Source of the DNA: Klebsiella africana
GTDB lineage: Bacteria; Pseudomonadota; Gammaproteobacteria; Enterobacterales; Enterobacteriaceae
Direction of reading: 5' to 3'
Assembly (NCBI RefSeq): GCF_020526085.1
Contig: NZ_CP084874.1
Coordinates: forward strand, 4,278,001 to 4,342,000
DNA: 64,000 bases
Positions within the stretch are counted from its first letter, which is position 1. Each line of letters starts with the position of its first letter. Both the position numbers and the translations under genes were made by a program. The notes beneath the pieces are model-generated. The model did no database searches. It was not told where the DNA came from and saw only the letters and a list, made by a program, of their open reading frames with translations. Positions 38,547 to 49,980 of this stretch are shown here, piece by piece.

Positions 38547-41210
38547 TTACGCCAGACGCGGGTTAACTTTTTCTGCATCGATGTCGAATTTCGCGATAGC
38601 GTCAGCCACCACTTTCTTATCGATTTCACCACGTTTAGCCAGTTCGCCCAGCGCTGCTACGACCACGTAGGAAGCATCAACTTCGAAGTGGTGACGCAGG
38701 TTTTCACGGCTGTCGGAACGACCGAAGCCATCGGTACCCAGTACGCGGTAATCATCAGCCGGTACGTAAGTACGAACCTGCTCGGCGAACAGTTTCATAT
38801 AGTCAGTGGATGCCACTGCCGGAGCGTCGTTCATCACCTGAGCGATATACGGCACGCGCGGGGTTTCCAGCGGGTGCAGCATGTTCCAGCGTTCGCAATC
38901 CTGGCCATCACGCGCCAGTTCGGTGAAGGAGGTGACGCTATACACGTCAGAACCCACGCCGTACTCTTTCGCCAGGATCTGCGCTGCTTCACGCACGTGA
39001 CGCAGGATAGAACCGGAGCCCAGCAGCTGAACTTTACCTTTGCTACCTTCGATGGTTTCGAGTTTGTAGATACCTTTACGGATACCTTCCTCGGCGCCTT
39101 CCGGCATCGCCGGCATGTGGTAGTTTTCGTTCAGCGTAGTGATGTAGTAGTAAACGTTCTCTTGCGCTTCGCCGTACATACGGACCAGACCATCATGCAT
39201 GATGACAGCCACTTCATAGGCGTACGCCGGGTCGTAAGAGATACAGTTCGGGATAGTCAGCGACTGAATATGGCTGTGACCATCTTCGTGCTGCAGACCT
39301 TCGCCGTTCAGGGTAGTACGACCGGAAGTCCCGCCAATCAGGAAGCCGCGAGCCTGCTGATCGCCAGCCGCCCAGCACAGATCGCCGATACGCTGGAAGC
39401 CGAACATCGAGTAGTAGATGTAGAACGGGATCATCGGCAGGTTGTTGGTGCTGTAAGAGGTCGCCGCAGCCAGCCAGGATGCGCCTGCGCCCAGCTCGTT
39501 GATCCCTTCCTGCAGAATCTGGCCTTTCTCGTCTTCTTTGTAGTAAGCAACCTGCTCACGGTCCTGCGGGGTATACTGCTGGCCGTTCGGGCTGTAAATA
39601 CCGATCTGACGGAACAGACCTTCCATACCGAAGGTACGCGCTTCGTCGGCGATGATCGGCACCAGACGATCTTTGATCGACTTGTTCTTCAGCATCACGT
39701 TCAGGGCGCGAACGAAAGCGATAGTGGTAGAGATTTCTTTGTTTTGCTCTTCCAGCAGCGCGCTGAAGTCAGCCAGGGTCGGCAGCTCCAGTTTCTCAGT
39801 GAACTTCGGCTGACGAGTCGGCAGATAGCCATTCAGCTTCTGACGCTGAGCGTGCAGGTAAGTGTGCTCTTCGGAACCTTCCGGGAAGGTTACGTAAGGC
39901 AGTTTTTCGATATCGGCATCCGCCACCGGCACATTGAAACGATCGCGGACGTAGCGAACGCCGTCCATGTTCATTTTCTTAACCTGGTGCGCGATGTTCT
40001 TACCTTCAGCGGTATCGCCCATACCATAACCTTTGATGGTATGCGCCAGGATCACGGTCGGCTGACCTTTGGTTTCCTGCGCTTTTTTCAGTGCAGCGTA
40101 GACTTTCTTCGGATCGTGACCACCGCGGTTCAGGGCCCAGATCTGCTCGTCAGTCCAGTCGGCAACCAGGGCGGCAGTTTCCGGATATTTACCGAAGAAG
40201 TGCTCACGAACGTAAGCGCCATCTTTGGATTTGAAGGTCTGGTAGTCGCCGTCAACGGTTTCGTTCATCAGCTGAATCAGCTTACCGCTGGTGTCTTTAC
40301 GCAGCAGCTCATCCCAACGGCCGCCCCAGATAACCTTGATAACGTTCCAGCCAGCACCACCGAAAATGCCTTCCAGTTCGTTAATGATTTTACCGTTACC
40401 GGTGACCGGGCCGTCCAGACGCTGCAGGTTGCAGTTGATGACGAAGACCAGGTTGTCCAGTTTTTCACGGGTCGCAATGGTGATAGCGCCTTTAGATTCT
40501 GGCTCATCCATTTCGCCGTCGCCCAGGAAAGCGTAAACGGTTTGTTCGGAGGTGTCTTTCAGACCACGGTGTTCCAGATATTTCAGGAATTTAGCCTGAT
40601 AGATCGCACCCAACGGCCCCAGCCCCATGGATACGGTCGGGAACTGCCAGAATTCCGGCATCAGTTTCGGGTGCGGATAAGAGGACAGACCATTACCGTG
40701 AACTTCCTGACGGAAGTTGTCCATCTGCTCTTCGGTCAGACGGCCTTCCAGGAACGCACGTGCGTATACGCCCGGAGAGATGTGGCCCTGGAAGTACACC
40801 AGATCGCCGCCATCTTTCTCAGTGCGCGCACGGAAGAAGTGGTTGAAGCAGACTTCGTAGAAAGTCGCGGAAGACTGATAGGACGCCATGTGGCCGCCCA
40901 GTTCGAGATCTTTTTTCGACGCGCGCAGAACGGTCATGATGGCGTTCCAGCGAATCGCAGAACGAATACGACGTTCCAGATCCAGATTGCCCGGGTATTC
41001 CGGTTCATCTTCAACGGCAATAGTGTTGACGTAGTTGCCGGCGGAAGAGCCTGCCGCAACCTTCACTCCGCCTTTACGGGCTTCAGAAAGGAGTTGGTCA
41101 ATCAGATACTGAGCGCGCTCAACACCTTCTTCACGGATGACCGATTCGATCGCCTGTAGCCAGTCGCGAGTTTCGATCGGATCCACGTCATTGTGTAAAC
41201 GTTCTGACAT
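38547..41210 (-). CDS. aceE: Pyruvate dehydrogenase E1 component AceE
   Basis: An 887-residue thiamine-diphosphate enzyme of the homodimeric E1 type, the same length as E. coli AceE. The ThDP/Mg motif starts at [10 protein letters not shown] and ends at NLVFVINCN. It decarboxylates pyruvate and reductively acetylates the AceF lipoyl groups. The N-terminus [19 protein letters not shown] is conserved. It lies about 135 bases after pdhR and is under PdhR control in E. coli. Confidence 0.98.
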   Translation of the reverse strand: MSERLHNDVDPIETRDWLQAIESVIREEGVERAQYLIDQLLSEARKGGVKVAAGSSAGNYVNTIAVEDEPEYPGNLDLERRIRSAIRWNAIMTVLRASKKDLELGGHMASYQSSATFYEVCFNHFFRARTEKDGGDLVYFQGHISPGVYARAFLEGRLTEEQMDNFRQEVHGNGLSSYPHPKLMPEFWQFPTVSMGLGPLGAIYQAKFLKYLEHRGLKDTSEQTVYAFLGDGEMDEPESKGAITIATREKLDNLVFVINCNLQRLDGPVTGNGKIINELEGIFGGAGWNVIKVIWGGRWDELLRKDTSGKLIQLMNETVDGDYQTFKSKDGAYVREHFFGKYPETAALVADWTDEQIWALNRGGHDPKKVYAALKKAQETKGQPTVILAHTIKGYGMGDTAEGKNIAHQVKKMNMDGVRYVRDRFNVPVADADIEKLPYVTFPEGSEEHTYLHAQRQKLNGYLPTRQPKFTEKLELPTLADFSALLEEQNKEISTTIAFVRALNVMLKNKSIKDRLVPIIADEARTFGMEGLFRQIGIYSPNGQQYTPQDREQVAYYKEDEKGQILQEGINELGAGASWLAAATSYSTNNLPMIPFYIYYSMFGFQRIGDLCWAAGDQQARGFLIGGTSGRTTLNGEGLQHEDGHSHIQSLTIPNCISYDPAYAYEVAVIMHDGLVRMYGEAQENVYYYITTLNENYHMPAMPEGAEEGIRKGIYKLETIEGSKGKVQLLGSGSILRHVREAAQILAKEYGVGSDVYSVTSFTELARDGQDCERWNMLHPLETPRVPYIAQVMNDAPAVASTDYMKLFAEQVRTYVPADDYRVLGTDGFGRSDSRENLRHHFEVDASYVVVAALGELAKRGEIDKKVVADAIAKFDIDAEKVNPRLA

Positions 41211-41346
41211 GGGGGTATTCCTTATCTATCTAATCGTTGATTAATCTGGAACCTGTCCCATTGAACTCTTCGTTCTTCACGCTGGAACAACCAAAAATTC
41301 AATAAGACAGGTTCTGCGTTTAGTTGCCGCGCTCTAAAAATGGCGC

Positions 41347-42126
41347 TTAAGAACCGGAGTTCTCGTCCTTTCGTTGCTGTAAACGACGCAGTGAGCGCTC
41401 TCGACGACTCTGCTCACGGCTACGATCCAGCAAAATTTCCTCAATGAACGCCAGGTGACGGTGCGACGCCTCACGCGCCTGCTCCGGCTCCCCGGCCATT
41501 ATCGCCTCGAAAATGCGAGTACGATGGTTGCTGACCAACGGGAGCATTTCCCGGCGGGCATACAGCAATTCAAAGTTCTGACGAACGTTTTGTGCCAGCA
41601 TCGGCTCCATACACCTTAGCAGATGGAGCAACACCACATTGTGTGCCGCCTCAGTGACGGCGATTTGGTACTGGACGACGGCGCCGGACTCGGCGTCGAG
41701 ATCGCCGGACTGTTGAGCCCGCTCAATAGCCTGATGCAGCTCGCGGATACGATCGCGATCTTCATCGTTGCTGCGCAGCGCTGCGTAATAGGCCGCAATG
41801 CCTTCCAGCGCATGACGGGTCTCAAGCAGATCGAATTGGGATTCAGGGTGATCGGACAGCAGCTCGACCAGCGGATCGCTGAAGCTCTGCCACAGGCGGC
41901 TCTGAACAAACGTTCCACCTCCCTGACGACGAAGCAACAAGCCCTTGGCTTCGAGGCGTTGAATCGCCTCACGCAGCGAGGGACGGGAAACGTCAAACTG
42001 TTTAGCCAGTTCGCGTTCTGGCGGGAGTTTTTCACCGGGGCGCAATGTCCCCTCAAGGATCAGGAACTCCAGCTGCTGCTCTATCACATCGGATAATTTT
42101 GGTTGGCGGATTTTGCTGTAGGCCAT
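41347..42126 (-). CDS. pdhR: Pyruvate-responsive repressor PdhR (GntR/FadR family)
   Basis: A 259-residue regulator with an N-terminal winged helix ([30 protein letters not shown], then [19 protein letters not shown]) and an all-helical FCD effector domain. It represses the pdh operon and other genes until pyruvate binds. ATG 42126 ([13 protein letters not shown]) matches E. coli; an in-frame start at 42171 would fall inside the operator. The C-terminal tail is slightly longer than in E. coli. A perfect operator is present in its own promoter. Confidence 0.97.
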   Translation of the reverse strand: MAYSKIRQPKLSDVIEQQLEFLILEGTLRPGEKLPPERELAKQFDVSRPSLREAIQRLEAKGLLLRRQGGGTFVQSRLWQSFSDPLVELLSDHPESQFDLLETRHALEGIAAYYAALRSNDEDRDRIRELHQAIERAQQSGDLDAESGAVVQYQIAVTEAAHNVVLLHLLRCMEPMLAQNVRQNFELLYARREMLPLVSNHRTRIFEAIMAGEPEQAREASHRHLAFIEEILLDRSREQSRRERSLRRLQQRKDENSGS

Positions 42127-42156
42127 ATTCCCTGTCTCTGCCATTAGCCCGGAGTC

Positions 42157-42173
42157 AATTGGTCTTACCAATT
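42157..42173. promoter_or_regulatory. PdhR operator
   Basis: AATTGGTCTTACCAATT is a perfect 17-bp palindrome matching the ATTGGT-N3-ACCAAT PdhR consensus. It starts roughly ten bases downstream of the predicted pdhR start point, a position suited to repression. Confidence 0.92.
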
Positions 42174-42189
42174 TAAAGTTCGTAGCGCT

Positions 42190-42218
42190 AAAGTAACAAA
42201 GTATTCACCTTCTGTCCA
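42190..42218 (-). promoter_or_regulatory. Promoter of pdhR-aceEF
   Basis: On the minus strand TGGACA (42218-42213), a 17-base spacer and TACTTT (42195-42190) lie immediately upstream of the PdhR operator. Confidence 0.7.
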
Positions 42219-42768
42219 TACAGGTTTTGATTGAAATCAGTAAACCACGGACATTTTAACAACCTTACAGAAATAACATTTCAGAAATGTAACCTTGCAC
42301 AAATGTTACGTTTACTCATAAAGAGGTAGCGTTAACTTAATAGAAACGAAAAATTACGCTTTCTGAACCGATTCAACTCTGCAATATACGAATAAAAAAG
42401 CAAATAAAATGAATAAATAGACAGCACAGGACATGCATGTGAATATGACAAATTGTGACTATTGATGTCTTTTTAGACACTTCGTCATCATCCCTTCATA
42501 AAGCAGGTGCATTCAAACGCGCTTACCACTATTCTCCCTGAGACGAAAGGCCTTTTTCTGAATTAACGCACAGCCTTCCGTAAACAAAACAATACAGAAA
42601 CGGAAGTCGCAAAATACACAAACACAACAATATGTGCGCGACATCACTCAGGTAAAAAGTGGGCCACAGCGCCCAAATTTTCGCTGGCTATGCTTTCTGC
42701 AGGGACAGCAGTGAAGCAGCAACCTGACGGATGACGTACACAAAAAATAACCACACACGAGGTTTCAT
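42219..42768. other. Long AT-rich intergenic region before aroP
   Basis: About 550 bases between the pdhR promoter and aroP. It is much more AT-rich than the genes. Visible elements are an inverted repeat GTAAC-N12-GTTAC near 42288-42310 and a partial match to the TyrR consensus TGTAAA-N6-TTTACA at 42579-42596 (CGTAAA-N6-AATACA). aroP is TyrR-repressed in E. coli, so one would expect TyrR boxes here, but none is strong. I find no small gene that I can support. Confidence 0.5.
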
Positions 42769-44139
42769 ATGGAAGGTCAACAGCACGGCGATCGGCTGAA
42801 GCGCGGCCTGAAAAACCGCCACATTCAGCTCATCGCGCTGGGCGGGGCTATCGGCACCGGCCTGTTTTTGGGGAGCGCGTCCGTCATTCAGTCCGCCGGC
42901 CCGGGTATTATTCTTGGTTATGCTATCGCCGGTTTTATCGCCTTTCTGATCATGCGTCAGCTGGGTGAAATGGTGGTGGAGGAGCCGGTAGCCGGCTCGT
43001 TTAGCCACTTCGCGTATAAATACTGGGGCGGCTTTGCCGGCTTCGCCTCCGGCTGGAACTACTGGGTGCTGTATGTCCTGGTAGCCATGGCGGAACTGAC
43101 CGCTGTGGGCAAATACATTCAGTTCTGGTGGCCGGAAATCCCGACCTGGGCCTCAGCGGCGGTTTTCTTCATCGCCATCAACGCCATTAACCTGACCAAC
43201 GTGAAAGTGTTTGGTGAAATGGAGTTCTGGTTCGCGATTATCAAAGTAGTCGCCGTAGTGGCGATGATTCTGTTCGGCGGCTGGCTGCTGTTCAGCGGCA
43301 ACGGCGGCCCGCAGGCGACGGTACGTAACCTGTGGGATCAGGGTGGATTCCTGCCGCACGGCTTTACTGGCCTGGTAATGATGATGGCGATCATCATGTT
43401 CTCCTTCGGTGGTCTGGAGCTGGTGGGCATCACCGCCGCGGAAGCGGATAACCCGGAACAAAGTATTCCGAAAGCCACCAATCAGGTTATTTACCGCATT
43501 CTGATCTTCTATGTTGGCTCGCTGGCGGTGCTGCTCTCTCTGCTGCCGTGGACCCGCGTCACCGCAGACACCAGCCCGTTCGTCCTCATCTTCCATGAGC
43601 TTGGTGATACGCTGGTGGCCAACGCCCTGAACGTAGTGGTGCTGACGGCCGCTCTGTCGGTGTACAACAGCTGCGTCTACTGCAACAGCCGTATGCTGTT
43701 CGGCCTTGCCCAGCAGGGGAATGCGCCGAAAGCGCTGCTTAGCGTTGACAAACGTGGCGTGCCGGTGAATACCATTCTCGTCTCTGCCCTGGTCACCGCG
43801 CTGTGCGTACTGATCAACTATATGGCGCCGGAGTCCGCTTTTGGACTGTTGATGGCGCTGGTGGTCTCCGCTCTGGTGATCAACTGGGCGATGATTAGCC
43901 TGGCGCATATCAAATTCCGTCGCGCCAAGCAGCAGCAGGGCGTCGTCACGCGCTTCCCGGCTCTCTTCTATCCGCTGGGCAACTGGCTGTGCCTGCTGTT
44001 TATGGCGGCGGTGCTGGTGATTATGCTGATGACCCCGGGCATGGCAATTTCCGTCTGGCTGATCCCGGTCTGGATCGCGGTGCTGGGCGTGGGCTATCTG
44101 TTTAAACAAAAAGCCGCCGCCACCATAAAAGCACAATAA
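42769..44139 (+). CDS. aroP: General aromatic amino acid permease AroP
   Basis: A 456-residue APC-family transporter with about 12 membrane segments that imports phenylalanine, tyrosine and tryptophan with protons. The N-terminal signature is RHIQLIALGGAIGTGLFLGS. The closest paralogue is PheP, but the position next to pdhR and the N-terminus MEGQQHGD point to AroP. It is divergent from pdhR. Confidence 0.95.
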   Translation: MEGQQHGDRLKRGLKNRHIQLIALGGAIGTGLFLGSASVIQSAGPGIILGYAIAGFIAFLIMRQLGEMVVEEPVAGSFSHFAYKYWGGFAGFASGWNYWVLYVLVAMAELTAVGKYIQFWWPEIPTWASAAVFFIAINAINLTNVKVFGEMEFWFAIIKVVAVVAMILFGGWLLFSGNGGPQATVRNLWDQGGFLPHGFTGLVMMMAIIMFSFGGLELVGITAAEADNPEQSIPKATNQVIYRILIFYVGSLAVLLSLLPWTRVTADTSPFVLIFHELGDTLVANALNVVVLTAALSVYNSCVYCNSRMLFGLAQQGNAPKALLSVDKRGVPVNTILVSALVTALCVLINYMAPESAFGLLMALVVSALVINWAMISLAHIKFRRAKQQQGVVTRFPALFYPLGNWLCLLFMAAVLVIMLMTPGMAISVWLIPVWIAVLGVGYLFKQKAAATIKAQ

Positions 44140-44162
44140 TACATCTCATCAATAGCTCTCTT

Positions 44163-44205
44163 TGCTCTGCGTCTGCTTGTGAATAACGGGCGCAGAGCAT
44201 TGTTA
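44163..44205 (+). terminator. Hairpin after aroP
   Basis: TGCTCTGCG (44163-44171) pairs with CGCAGAGCA (44191-44199), followed by TTGTTAT. The loop of 19 bases is long. Confidence 0.6.
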
Positions 44206-44223
44206 TCTGCTTCACACTTTCCT

Positions 44224-44311
44224 CTCCATAGCTGTTTTATCCATATCGTCAACGCGTTACTGCAACGTATTTCCCTCCATAGCAGCCAATAATTCTCTCC
44301 ATACTGCAACG
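44224..44311 (+). promoter_or_regulatory. Direct repeats before the symporter gene
   Basis: CTCCATA occurs at 44224, 44275 and 44297, and TCCATA also at 44240. TACTGCAACG occurs at 44258 and 44302. The last two CTCCATA copies are 22 bases apart, about two helical turns, as seen with AraC-type operators. No regulator gene lies beside the operon. The role is inference. Confidence 0.4.
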
Positions 44312-44323
44312 GAGAGACCGCAC

Positions 44324-45730
44324 ATGGCAGACAACAAATTATCTATAAAAGAGAAGATTGGTTACGGGATGGGGGATGCCGGATGCAATATTATCTTTGG
44401 CGCCATCATGCTGTTTGTGAACTATTTTTATACCGATATTTTCGGCCTGGCGCCGGCGCTGGTGGGCGTATTACTGCTGTCAGTGCGCGTTATCGACGCG
44501 GTGACCGACCCGATTATGGGCGCCCTTGCCGATCGCACCCGCAGTAAATATGGCCGCTTTCGTCCATGGCTGCTGTGGATTGCCTTCCCCTACGCCCTGT
44601 TTAGCGTGCTAATGTTCACCACCCCTGAGTGGACCTACAACAGCAAAGTTATCTATGCGTTTGTCACCTACTTTCTGCTGTCGGTAACCTATACCGCGAT
44701 TAACATTCCCTACTGCTCGCTGGGAACGGTGATGACCGCTGATCCCAAAGAGCGCGTGGCCTGCCAGTCCTATCGTTTCGTGATGGTGGGTATCGCCACG
44801 CTCCTGCTGTCATTGACGCTGCTGCCGATGGCCGACTGGTTCGGCGGTGCCGATAAAGCGAAGGGCTACCAGATGGCGATGACCGTGCTGGCCTTTATCG
44901 GTATGTGTATGTTCCTGTTCTGCTTTGCCACCGTGCGCGAACGTATCCACCCGGCAGTGCAGACCAATGATGAACTGAAAAAAGACCTCAAAGACGTGTG
45001 GAAAAATGACCAGTGGGTGCGCATCCTGCTGCTCACGCTGTGCAACGTCTGCCCTGGCTTTATCCGCATGGCTGCCACTATGTACTACGTCACCTGGGTG
45101 ATGGGACAAAGCACTCATTTTGCCACCCTGTTTATCAGTCTCGGTGTGGTCGGGATGATGATTGGCAGCATGCTGGCGAAAGTCCTCACCGACCGCTGGT
45201 GCAAACTGCAGGTCTTCTTCTGGACCAACATTGTGCTGGCGATCTTCTCCTGCGCCTTCTATTTCTTTAATCCGCACGCCACCATGTTGATTATGGTGCT
45301 CTACTTCCTGCTCAATATCCTGCATCAGATCCCTTCTCCGCTGCACTGGTCGCTGATGTCCGATGTTGACGACTACGGCGAGTGGAAAACCGGCAAGCGC
45401 ATCACCGGCATCAGCTTCTCCGGCAATCTGTTCTTCCTCAAGGTTGGTCTGGCGGTCGCCGGGGCAATGGTCGGTTTCCTGCTGTCATGGTACGGCTACG
45501 ACGCCGGCGCGAAAGCGCAAAGCGCCTCCGCGCTGAACGGTATCGTGCTGCTGTTCTCGGTCATCCCCGGCATCGGCTATCTGATCACCGCTGGCGTGGT
45601 GCGCCTGCTGAAAGTTGACCGTACCCTGATGCGCCAGATTCAAAGCGATTTAGAGAAGCGCCGCAGCAACTACAGCGAGCTGAATGAATACCAGGAACTG
45701 AAAACCAGTGAACACGTAAGGAAAGCCTAA
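44324..45730 (+). CDS. GPH-family glycoside:cation symporter
   Basis: A 468-residue membrane protein of the melibiose/xyloside symporter family (MelB, YicJ, XylP) with 12 predicted segments. It begins EKIGYGMGDAGCNIIFG and has the cation-site aspartates in VIDAVTDPIMG (Asp58 and Asp62), the GALADRTRSKYGRFRPW loop and GEWKTGKRITGISFSGNLFF in the second half. The stop overlaps the start of a GH43 gene by one base (TAATG), so the substrate is probably a short pentose-containing oligosaccharide. It resembles E. coli YicJ but is not at that locus. Confidence 0.88.
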   Translation: MADNKLSIKEKIGYGMGDAGCNIIFGAIMLFVNYFYTDIFGLAPALVGVLLLSVRVIDAVTDPIMGALADRTRSKYGRFRPWLLWIAFPYALFSVLMFTTPEWTYNSKVIYAFVTYFLLSVTYTAINIPYCSLGTVMTADPKERVACQSYRFVMVGIATLLLSLTLLPMADWFGGADKAKGYQMAMTVLAFIGMCMFLFCFATVRERIHPAVQTNDELKKDLKDVWKNDQWVRILLLTLCNVCPGFIRMAATMYYVTWVMGQSTHFATLFISLGVVGMMIGSMLAKVLTDRWCKLQVFFWTNIVLAIFSCAFYFFNPHATMLIMVLYFLLNILHQIPSPLHWSLMSDVDDYGEWKTGKRITGISFSGNLFFLKVGLAVAGAMVGFLLSWYGYDAGAKAQSASALNGIVLLFSVIPGIGYLITAGVVRLLKVDRTLMRQIQSDLEKRRSNYSELNEYQELKTSEHVRKA

Positions 45731-46680
45731 TGAACAACTGGCCAAACCCCTTTATTGAACAGCGCGCAGATCCCTTTATTCTGCGCCACCTTAATCACTA
45801 CTACTTTATTGCTTCAGTACCGGAATACGATCGGCTGGAGATCCGGCGCGCGGCAACCCTTGAAGGATTACGTGATGCTGAGCCGGTAGTGGTCTGGCGC
45901 GCGCCGCAAAGCGGGCCGATGAGCCAGCTGATTTGGGCGCCGGAGCTGCATGAAATAGACGGTAAGTGGTATATCTATTTTGCCGCCACCCATACCCATG
46001 AACTGGATGCGCTGGGGATGTTTCAGCATCGCATGTTCGTTCTGGAGTGCGCCGACAGCGATCCGCTAACCGGCCGCTGGCAGGAAAAAGGCCAGGTGGT
46101 CACGCCTTTCGATACCTTCGCCCTCGATGCCACCACCTTTACCCATCAGGGGAAACGCTGGTATCTGTGGGCGCAAAAATCCCCGCATATCGAAGGCAAC
46201 TCAAACCTGTATCTCGCTGAAATGGCTAATCCGTGGACGCTAAAAGGCGAGCCGGTCATGCTGAGCAAGCCGGAGTTCGACTGGGAGTGCCGGGGATTTA
46301 AGGTCAACGAAGGGCCCGCGGTACTGGTGCATGGCGATAAGCTATTTATCAGCTATTCCGCCAGCGCCACCGATGAAAACTACTGCATGGGGTTACTCTG
46401 GATCGACCGGCAGGCCGATCCGCTGCAGCCGACAAACTGGCATAAAGCCCCGCAGCCGGTATTCCGTACCAGCTATGAAAACCGCCAGTATGGCCCGGGC
46501 CATAATAGTTTTACCCAAACGCCGGCAGGGGAAGATGTACTGGTGTATCACGCGCGGAATTACACCGAGATAGAAGGCGATCCGTTGTATGATCCTAATC
46601 GCCATACGCGTTTGAAACTCGTCAGTTGGCGGGAGGACGGGATGCCAGACTTCGGTATTCCACCGGCGGATACGCTGTAG
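45730..46680 (+). CDS. Glycoside hydrolase family 43 protein, probable arabinofuranosidase/xylosidase
   Basis: A 316-residue five-bladed propeller enzyme. The three GH43 acidic residues are visible: base Asp14 (RADPFIL), pKa-modulating Asp133 (FALDATTF) and acid Glu194 (VNEGPAVL). It has no signal peptide, so it would act in the cytoplasm on sugars brought in by the upstream symporter. The family mostly removes arabinose or xylose; the precise specificity cannot be read from the sequence. The pair is absent between aroP and ampE in E. coli K-12. Confidence 0.87.
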   Translation: MNNWPNPFIEQRADPFILRHLNHYYFIASVPEYDRLEIRRAATLEGLRDAEPVVVWRAPQSGPMSQLIWAPELHEIDGKWYIYFAATHTHELDALGMFQHRMFVLECADSDPLTGRWQEKGQVVTPFDTFALDATTFTHQGKRWYLWAQKSPHIEGNSNLYLAEMANPWTLKGEPVMLSKPEFDWECRGFKVNEGPAVLVHGDKLFISYSASATDENYCMGLLWIDRQADPLQPTNWHKAPQPVFRTSYENRQYGPGHNSFTQTPAGEDVLVYHARNYTEIEGDPLYDPNRHTRLKLVSWREDGMPDFGIPPADTL

Positions 46681-46774
46681 CGATTCGGTATATGACCCGC
46701 TAGCGCAGATTCTGTAGGCCAGGTCAGGTGAAGCCGCCACCTGGCAACATGGCGGGCACGACGTCGGTTATATC

Positions 46775-46861
46775 GCCCGGCGGCGCTGTTGCTTGCCGGG
46801 CCTACATGGTGTGAGCCTGCGGGTGATTTACCTGGCCGGATAAGCACAGCGCCATCCGGCA
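46775..46861. repeat. REP/BIME cluster between the GH43 gene and ampE
   Basis: Two oppositely oriented REP units: GCCCGGCGGCGCTG...GCCGGGC (46775-46801) and its inverted partner TGGCCGGATAAGC...CCATCCGGCA (46833-46861). A more degenerate unit precedes them near 46715-46745 (GTAGGCCAGGTCAGG...CACCTGGC). These are typical enterobacterial BIMEs between convergent genes. Confidence 0.85.
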
Positions 46862-46915
46862 ATCAAAGCCCCGCAGATGCATGCCTCGTGGCAGGCAGCG
46901 CGCGGGCTCAGGCTA

Positions 46916-47770
46916 TTAAACCAGAGTGCCGTAAATCGTCAACAGCGCCATGATCACCACCACTACCAGCGAGGTTTTTTTGGCCATCGATACGGCAGCT
47001 TTGGGTGTGGCGACTTTATCTACATGCGGTTCACGGGCCAGGGAATACTGCGCCAGGCGGGTCAATACTTGATACTGCGACGAATGACGGTCGCCCAGCG
47101 AAGCAAACCACGCAGGGAGTGCTTTTTCACCATGCCCCACCAGGGCATAGACCACTCCCACCAGACGTACCGGCAGCCAGTCCACAATATGCAGAATACC
47201 ATCGATCCCGGACTGCAAACGGTGATGCGGCGTCTGGTAGCGCGCCAGCCATGTCTGCCAGGCGCGCAGCACGCTGTAAGCGATAAGCGTCAGCGGGCCC
47301 CAGGCTCCCCCCACCACAAACCAGAAAAGCGGCGCCAGATAGTATCGATAGTTAATCCATAGCAGCGCATTTTGCAGTTCACTCAGGTATTCACGCTCAT
47401 CACAGCCCGGCGGTACGCCGTGGATCAGCGTCAACTCGCTGGCCATGGCATCGCAGGCGCGACTGTCATTGCGCGAAGCCGCTTTCAGATAAGCATGATA
47501 ATGCAGCCGAACCTTGCCTGCCCCAATGCATAGCAAACCCAGTAAGATCCAGAACACCAGCAGAGGTACGTTAAATAGCTGCCCCTGCAGCAGACGCTGA
47601 ATGATATAGACAACCGCGACGGCCACCAGCGTCATCAGCAACGTGCCCGGTAGCGAGAAATGTTTTATCCGGCGAAACACCACCTCCAGCCGATGATCAA
47701 GCTGCCAGTGTTCGCCCAGCTTAAACAGCCGTTCGGCGATAAGCACCAGCAGCGTCGTAAACAGCGTCAT
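46916..47770 (-). CDS. ampE: Inner-membrane protein AmpE
   Basis: A 284-residue protein with several membrane segments ([55 protein letters not shown] and a C-terminal one). AmpE is encoded with AmpD and was proposed to be a sensory partner in beta-lactamase induction, but its biochemical role is uncertain. The start overlaps the ampD stop by four bases. Confidence 0.94.
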   Translation of the reverse strand: MTLFTTLLVLIAERLFKLGEHWQLDHRLEVVFRRIKHFSLPGTLLMTLVAVAVVYIIQRLLQGQLFNVPLLVFWILLGLLCIGAGKVRLHYHAYLKAASRNDSRACDAMASELTLIHGVPPGCDEREYLSELQNALLWINYRYYLAPLFWFVVGGAWGPLTLIAYSVLRAWQTWLARYQTPHHRLQSGIDGILHIVDWLPVRLVGVVYALVGHGEKALPAWFASLGDRHSSQYQVLTRLAQYSLAREPHVDKVATPKAAVSMAKKTSLVVVVIMALLTIYGTLV

Positions 47771-48330
47771 GAGGTCTCCTTTTCTGACGGGGCGCTGAGC
47801 AGCGCACGGTATTTTATCCAGTCAAAGGCCGGTCCTGGATCGGTTTTCCGCACGGGCGCGATATCGCTGTGGCCCGCGATGTTTTCGGCAATAGCAGGAT
47901 AAATCGAGATAAGCAGATCCGTCACCGCCGCCAGCTGCCGGTACTGCGCATCGGTATACGCCAGGGTATCGGTGCCTTCCAGCTCTATGCCGATGGAAAA
48001 ATCATTGCAGCGTTCGCGTCCCTGATAACAGGAGACCCCTGCATGCCACGCCCGCTTATCAAAAGGCACATACTGCACGATTTCGCCATCTCGGCGAATC
48101 AGACAATGTGCTGAAACGCGCAGATGAGCAATCTCGGCAAAGAAAGGATGCGCCTGCGGATCCAGGCTACCGGTGAACAGTGCATCAATCCACGGGCCAC
48201 CAAATTCGCCCGGTGGCAAGCTAATGTTATGCACCACCAGTAAGGAAGGGGTTTCTTCATCCGGACGACAGTCATGGTGCGGCGAGGGTACCCGACGCGC
48301 GCCGACCAGCCATCCCTCGTTCAACTGCAT
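47767..48330 (-). CDS. ampD: 1,6-anhydro-N-acetylmuramyl-L-alanine amidase AmpD
   Basis: A 187-residue cytoplasmic zinc amidase that cleaves the peptide from recycled anhydromuropeptides. Zinc ligands are His34 ([14 protein letters not shown]) and the His and Asp in [17 protein letters not shown]. By removing anhydromuropeptides it keeps AmpR-controlled ampC genes off in species that have them; no ampC or ampR is in this window. It is divergent from nadC. Confidence 0.96.
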   Translation of the reverse strand: MQLNEGWLVGARRVPSPHHDCRPDEETPSLLVVHNISLPPGEFGGPWIDALFTGSLDPQAHPFFAEIAHLRVSAHCLIRRDGEIVQYVPFDKRAWHAGVSCYQGRERCNDFSIGIELEGTDTLAYTDAQYRQLAAVTDLLISIYPAIAENIAGHSDIAPVRKTDPGPAFDWIKYRALLSAPSEKETS

Positions 48331-48439
48331 GCGGGATCTCCTTTCGCGAACTCATGCTTCCGGGCCATACGCCGGCCCAAAGGATGAAGTGTGTATGGTA
48401 CTGAAACGTTGTTCAGGTTAGCATGTTTCCCACTTCTGA

Positions 48440-49357
<918 letters not shown>

Positions 49358-49363
49358 GGAATT

Positions 49364-49391
49364 GGCCTTCTCGCCTCCGGGCGTGAAGGCC
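49364..49391 (+). terminator. Hairpin after nadC
   Basis: GGCCTTC-T-CGCC pairs with GGCG-T-GAAGGCC around a TCCG loop. The following bases are not T-rich, so it may stabilise the 3' end rather than terminate. Confidence 0.5.
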
Positions 49392-49538
49392 TGAATTTGC
49401 GACCCGACTCGCAGCCCCTCTTGCTCGCCATGAAATCCCGGTAAAAACCCTGGAACCCGGTTTCCCGGATCGTTTTCGCCTCCTCGCCTGATATCCCAAA
49501 TCCCGTCACAGTGCTCCTGTCACAACAAGGAGCGACTT

Positions 49539-49970
49539 ATGGATAAACAACGAGGTTTTACTCTGATTGAACTGATGGTGGTCATTGGGATCATCGCCAT
49601 TCTCAGCGCCATCGGCATCCCGGCCTACCAGAACTACCTGCGTAAAGCCGCCCTCACCGACCTGCTGCAGACCTTTGTCCCTTACCGGACGGCCATCGAA
49701 CTTTGCGCGCTCGATCATGGTGGCCTGACGCCATGCGACGGCGGCAGCAACGGCATTCCCTCGCCGACAACCACCCGCTACCTTTCCGCCATGAGCGTGG
49801 CCAAAGGCGTCGTTACCCTCACCGGCCAGGAGAGTCTGAACGGACTGGGTGTCACCCTGACCCCGACCTGGGATAACGCCGAGGGGGTCACCGGCTGGCA
49901 GCGCGTCTGTACTATCACCGGCAATAGCGCGCTTCAGCAGGCCTGCGAAGACGTCTTTCGGGTGAAGTGA
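49539..49970 (+). CDS. ppdD: Type IV major prepilin-like protein PpdD
   Basis: A 143-residue type IVa-like pilin. The leader MDKQRG is cut before Phe7, and mature Glu5 is present (FTLIELMVVIGIIAILSAIG). Four cysteines (ELCALDHGGLTPC and RVCTIT...QQAC) can form two disulfides. E. coli and Klebsiella PpdD are assembled into pili only under special conditions, and the Pul system can assemble PpdD when overproduced. hofB and hofC follow, but no prepilin peptidase; PulO at 3808 could process it. Confidence 0.95.
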   Translation: MDKQRGFTLIELMVVIGIIAILSAIGIPAYQNYLRKAALTDLLQTFVPYRTAIELCALDHGGLTPCDGGSNGIPSPTTTRYLSAMSVAKGVVTLTGQESLNGLGVTLTPTWDNAEGVTGWQRVCTITGNSALQQACEDVFRVK

Positions 49971-49980
49971 GGGCGAAAAT

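Noticed and set aside
36568..41159. Very long open frames of about 700 and 823 codons on the strand opposite aceF and aceE
   Set aside because: They mirror highly expressed genes whose codon bias removes stop codons from the antisense frame. The predicted proteins have no signal, domain or ribosome-binding site and lie wholly inside well-identified genes.
42579..42596. Possible TyrR box upstream of aroP
   Set aside because: Only 9 of 12 consensus bases match and it lies far from the aroP start; kept only as a remark in the intergenic entry.
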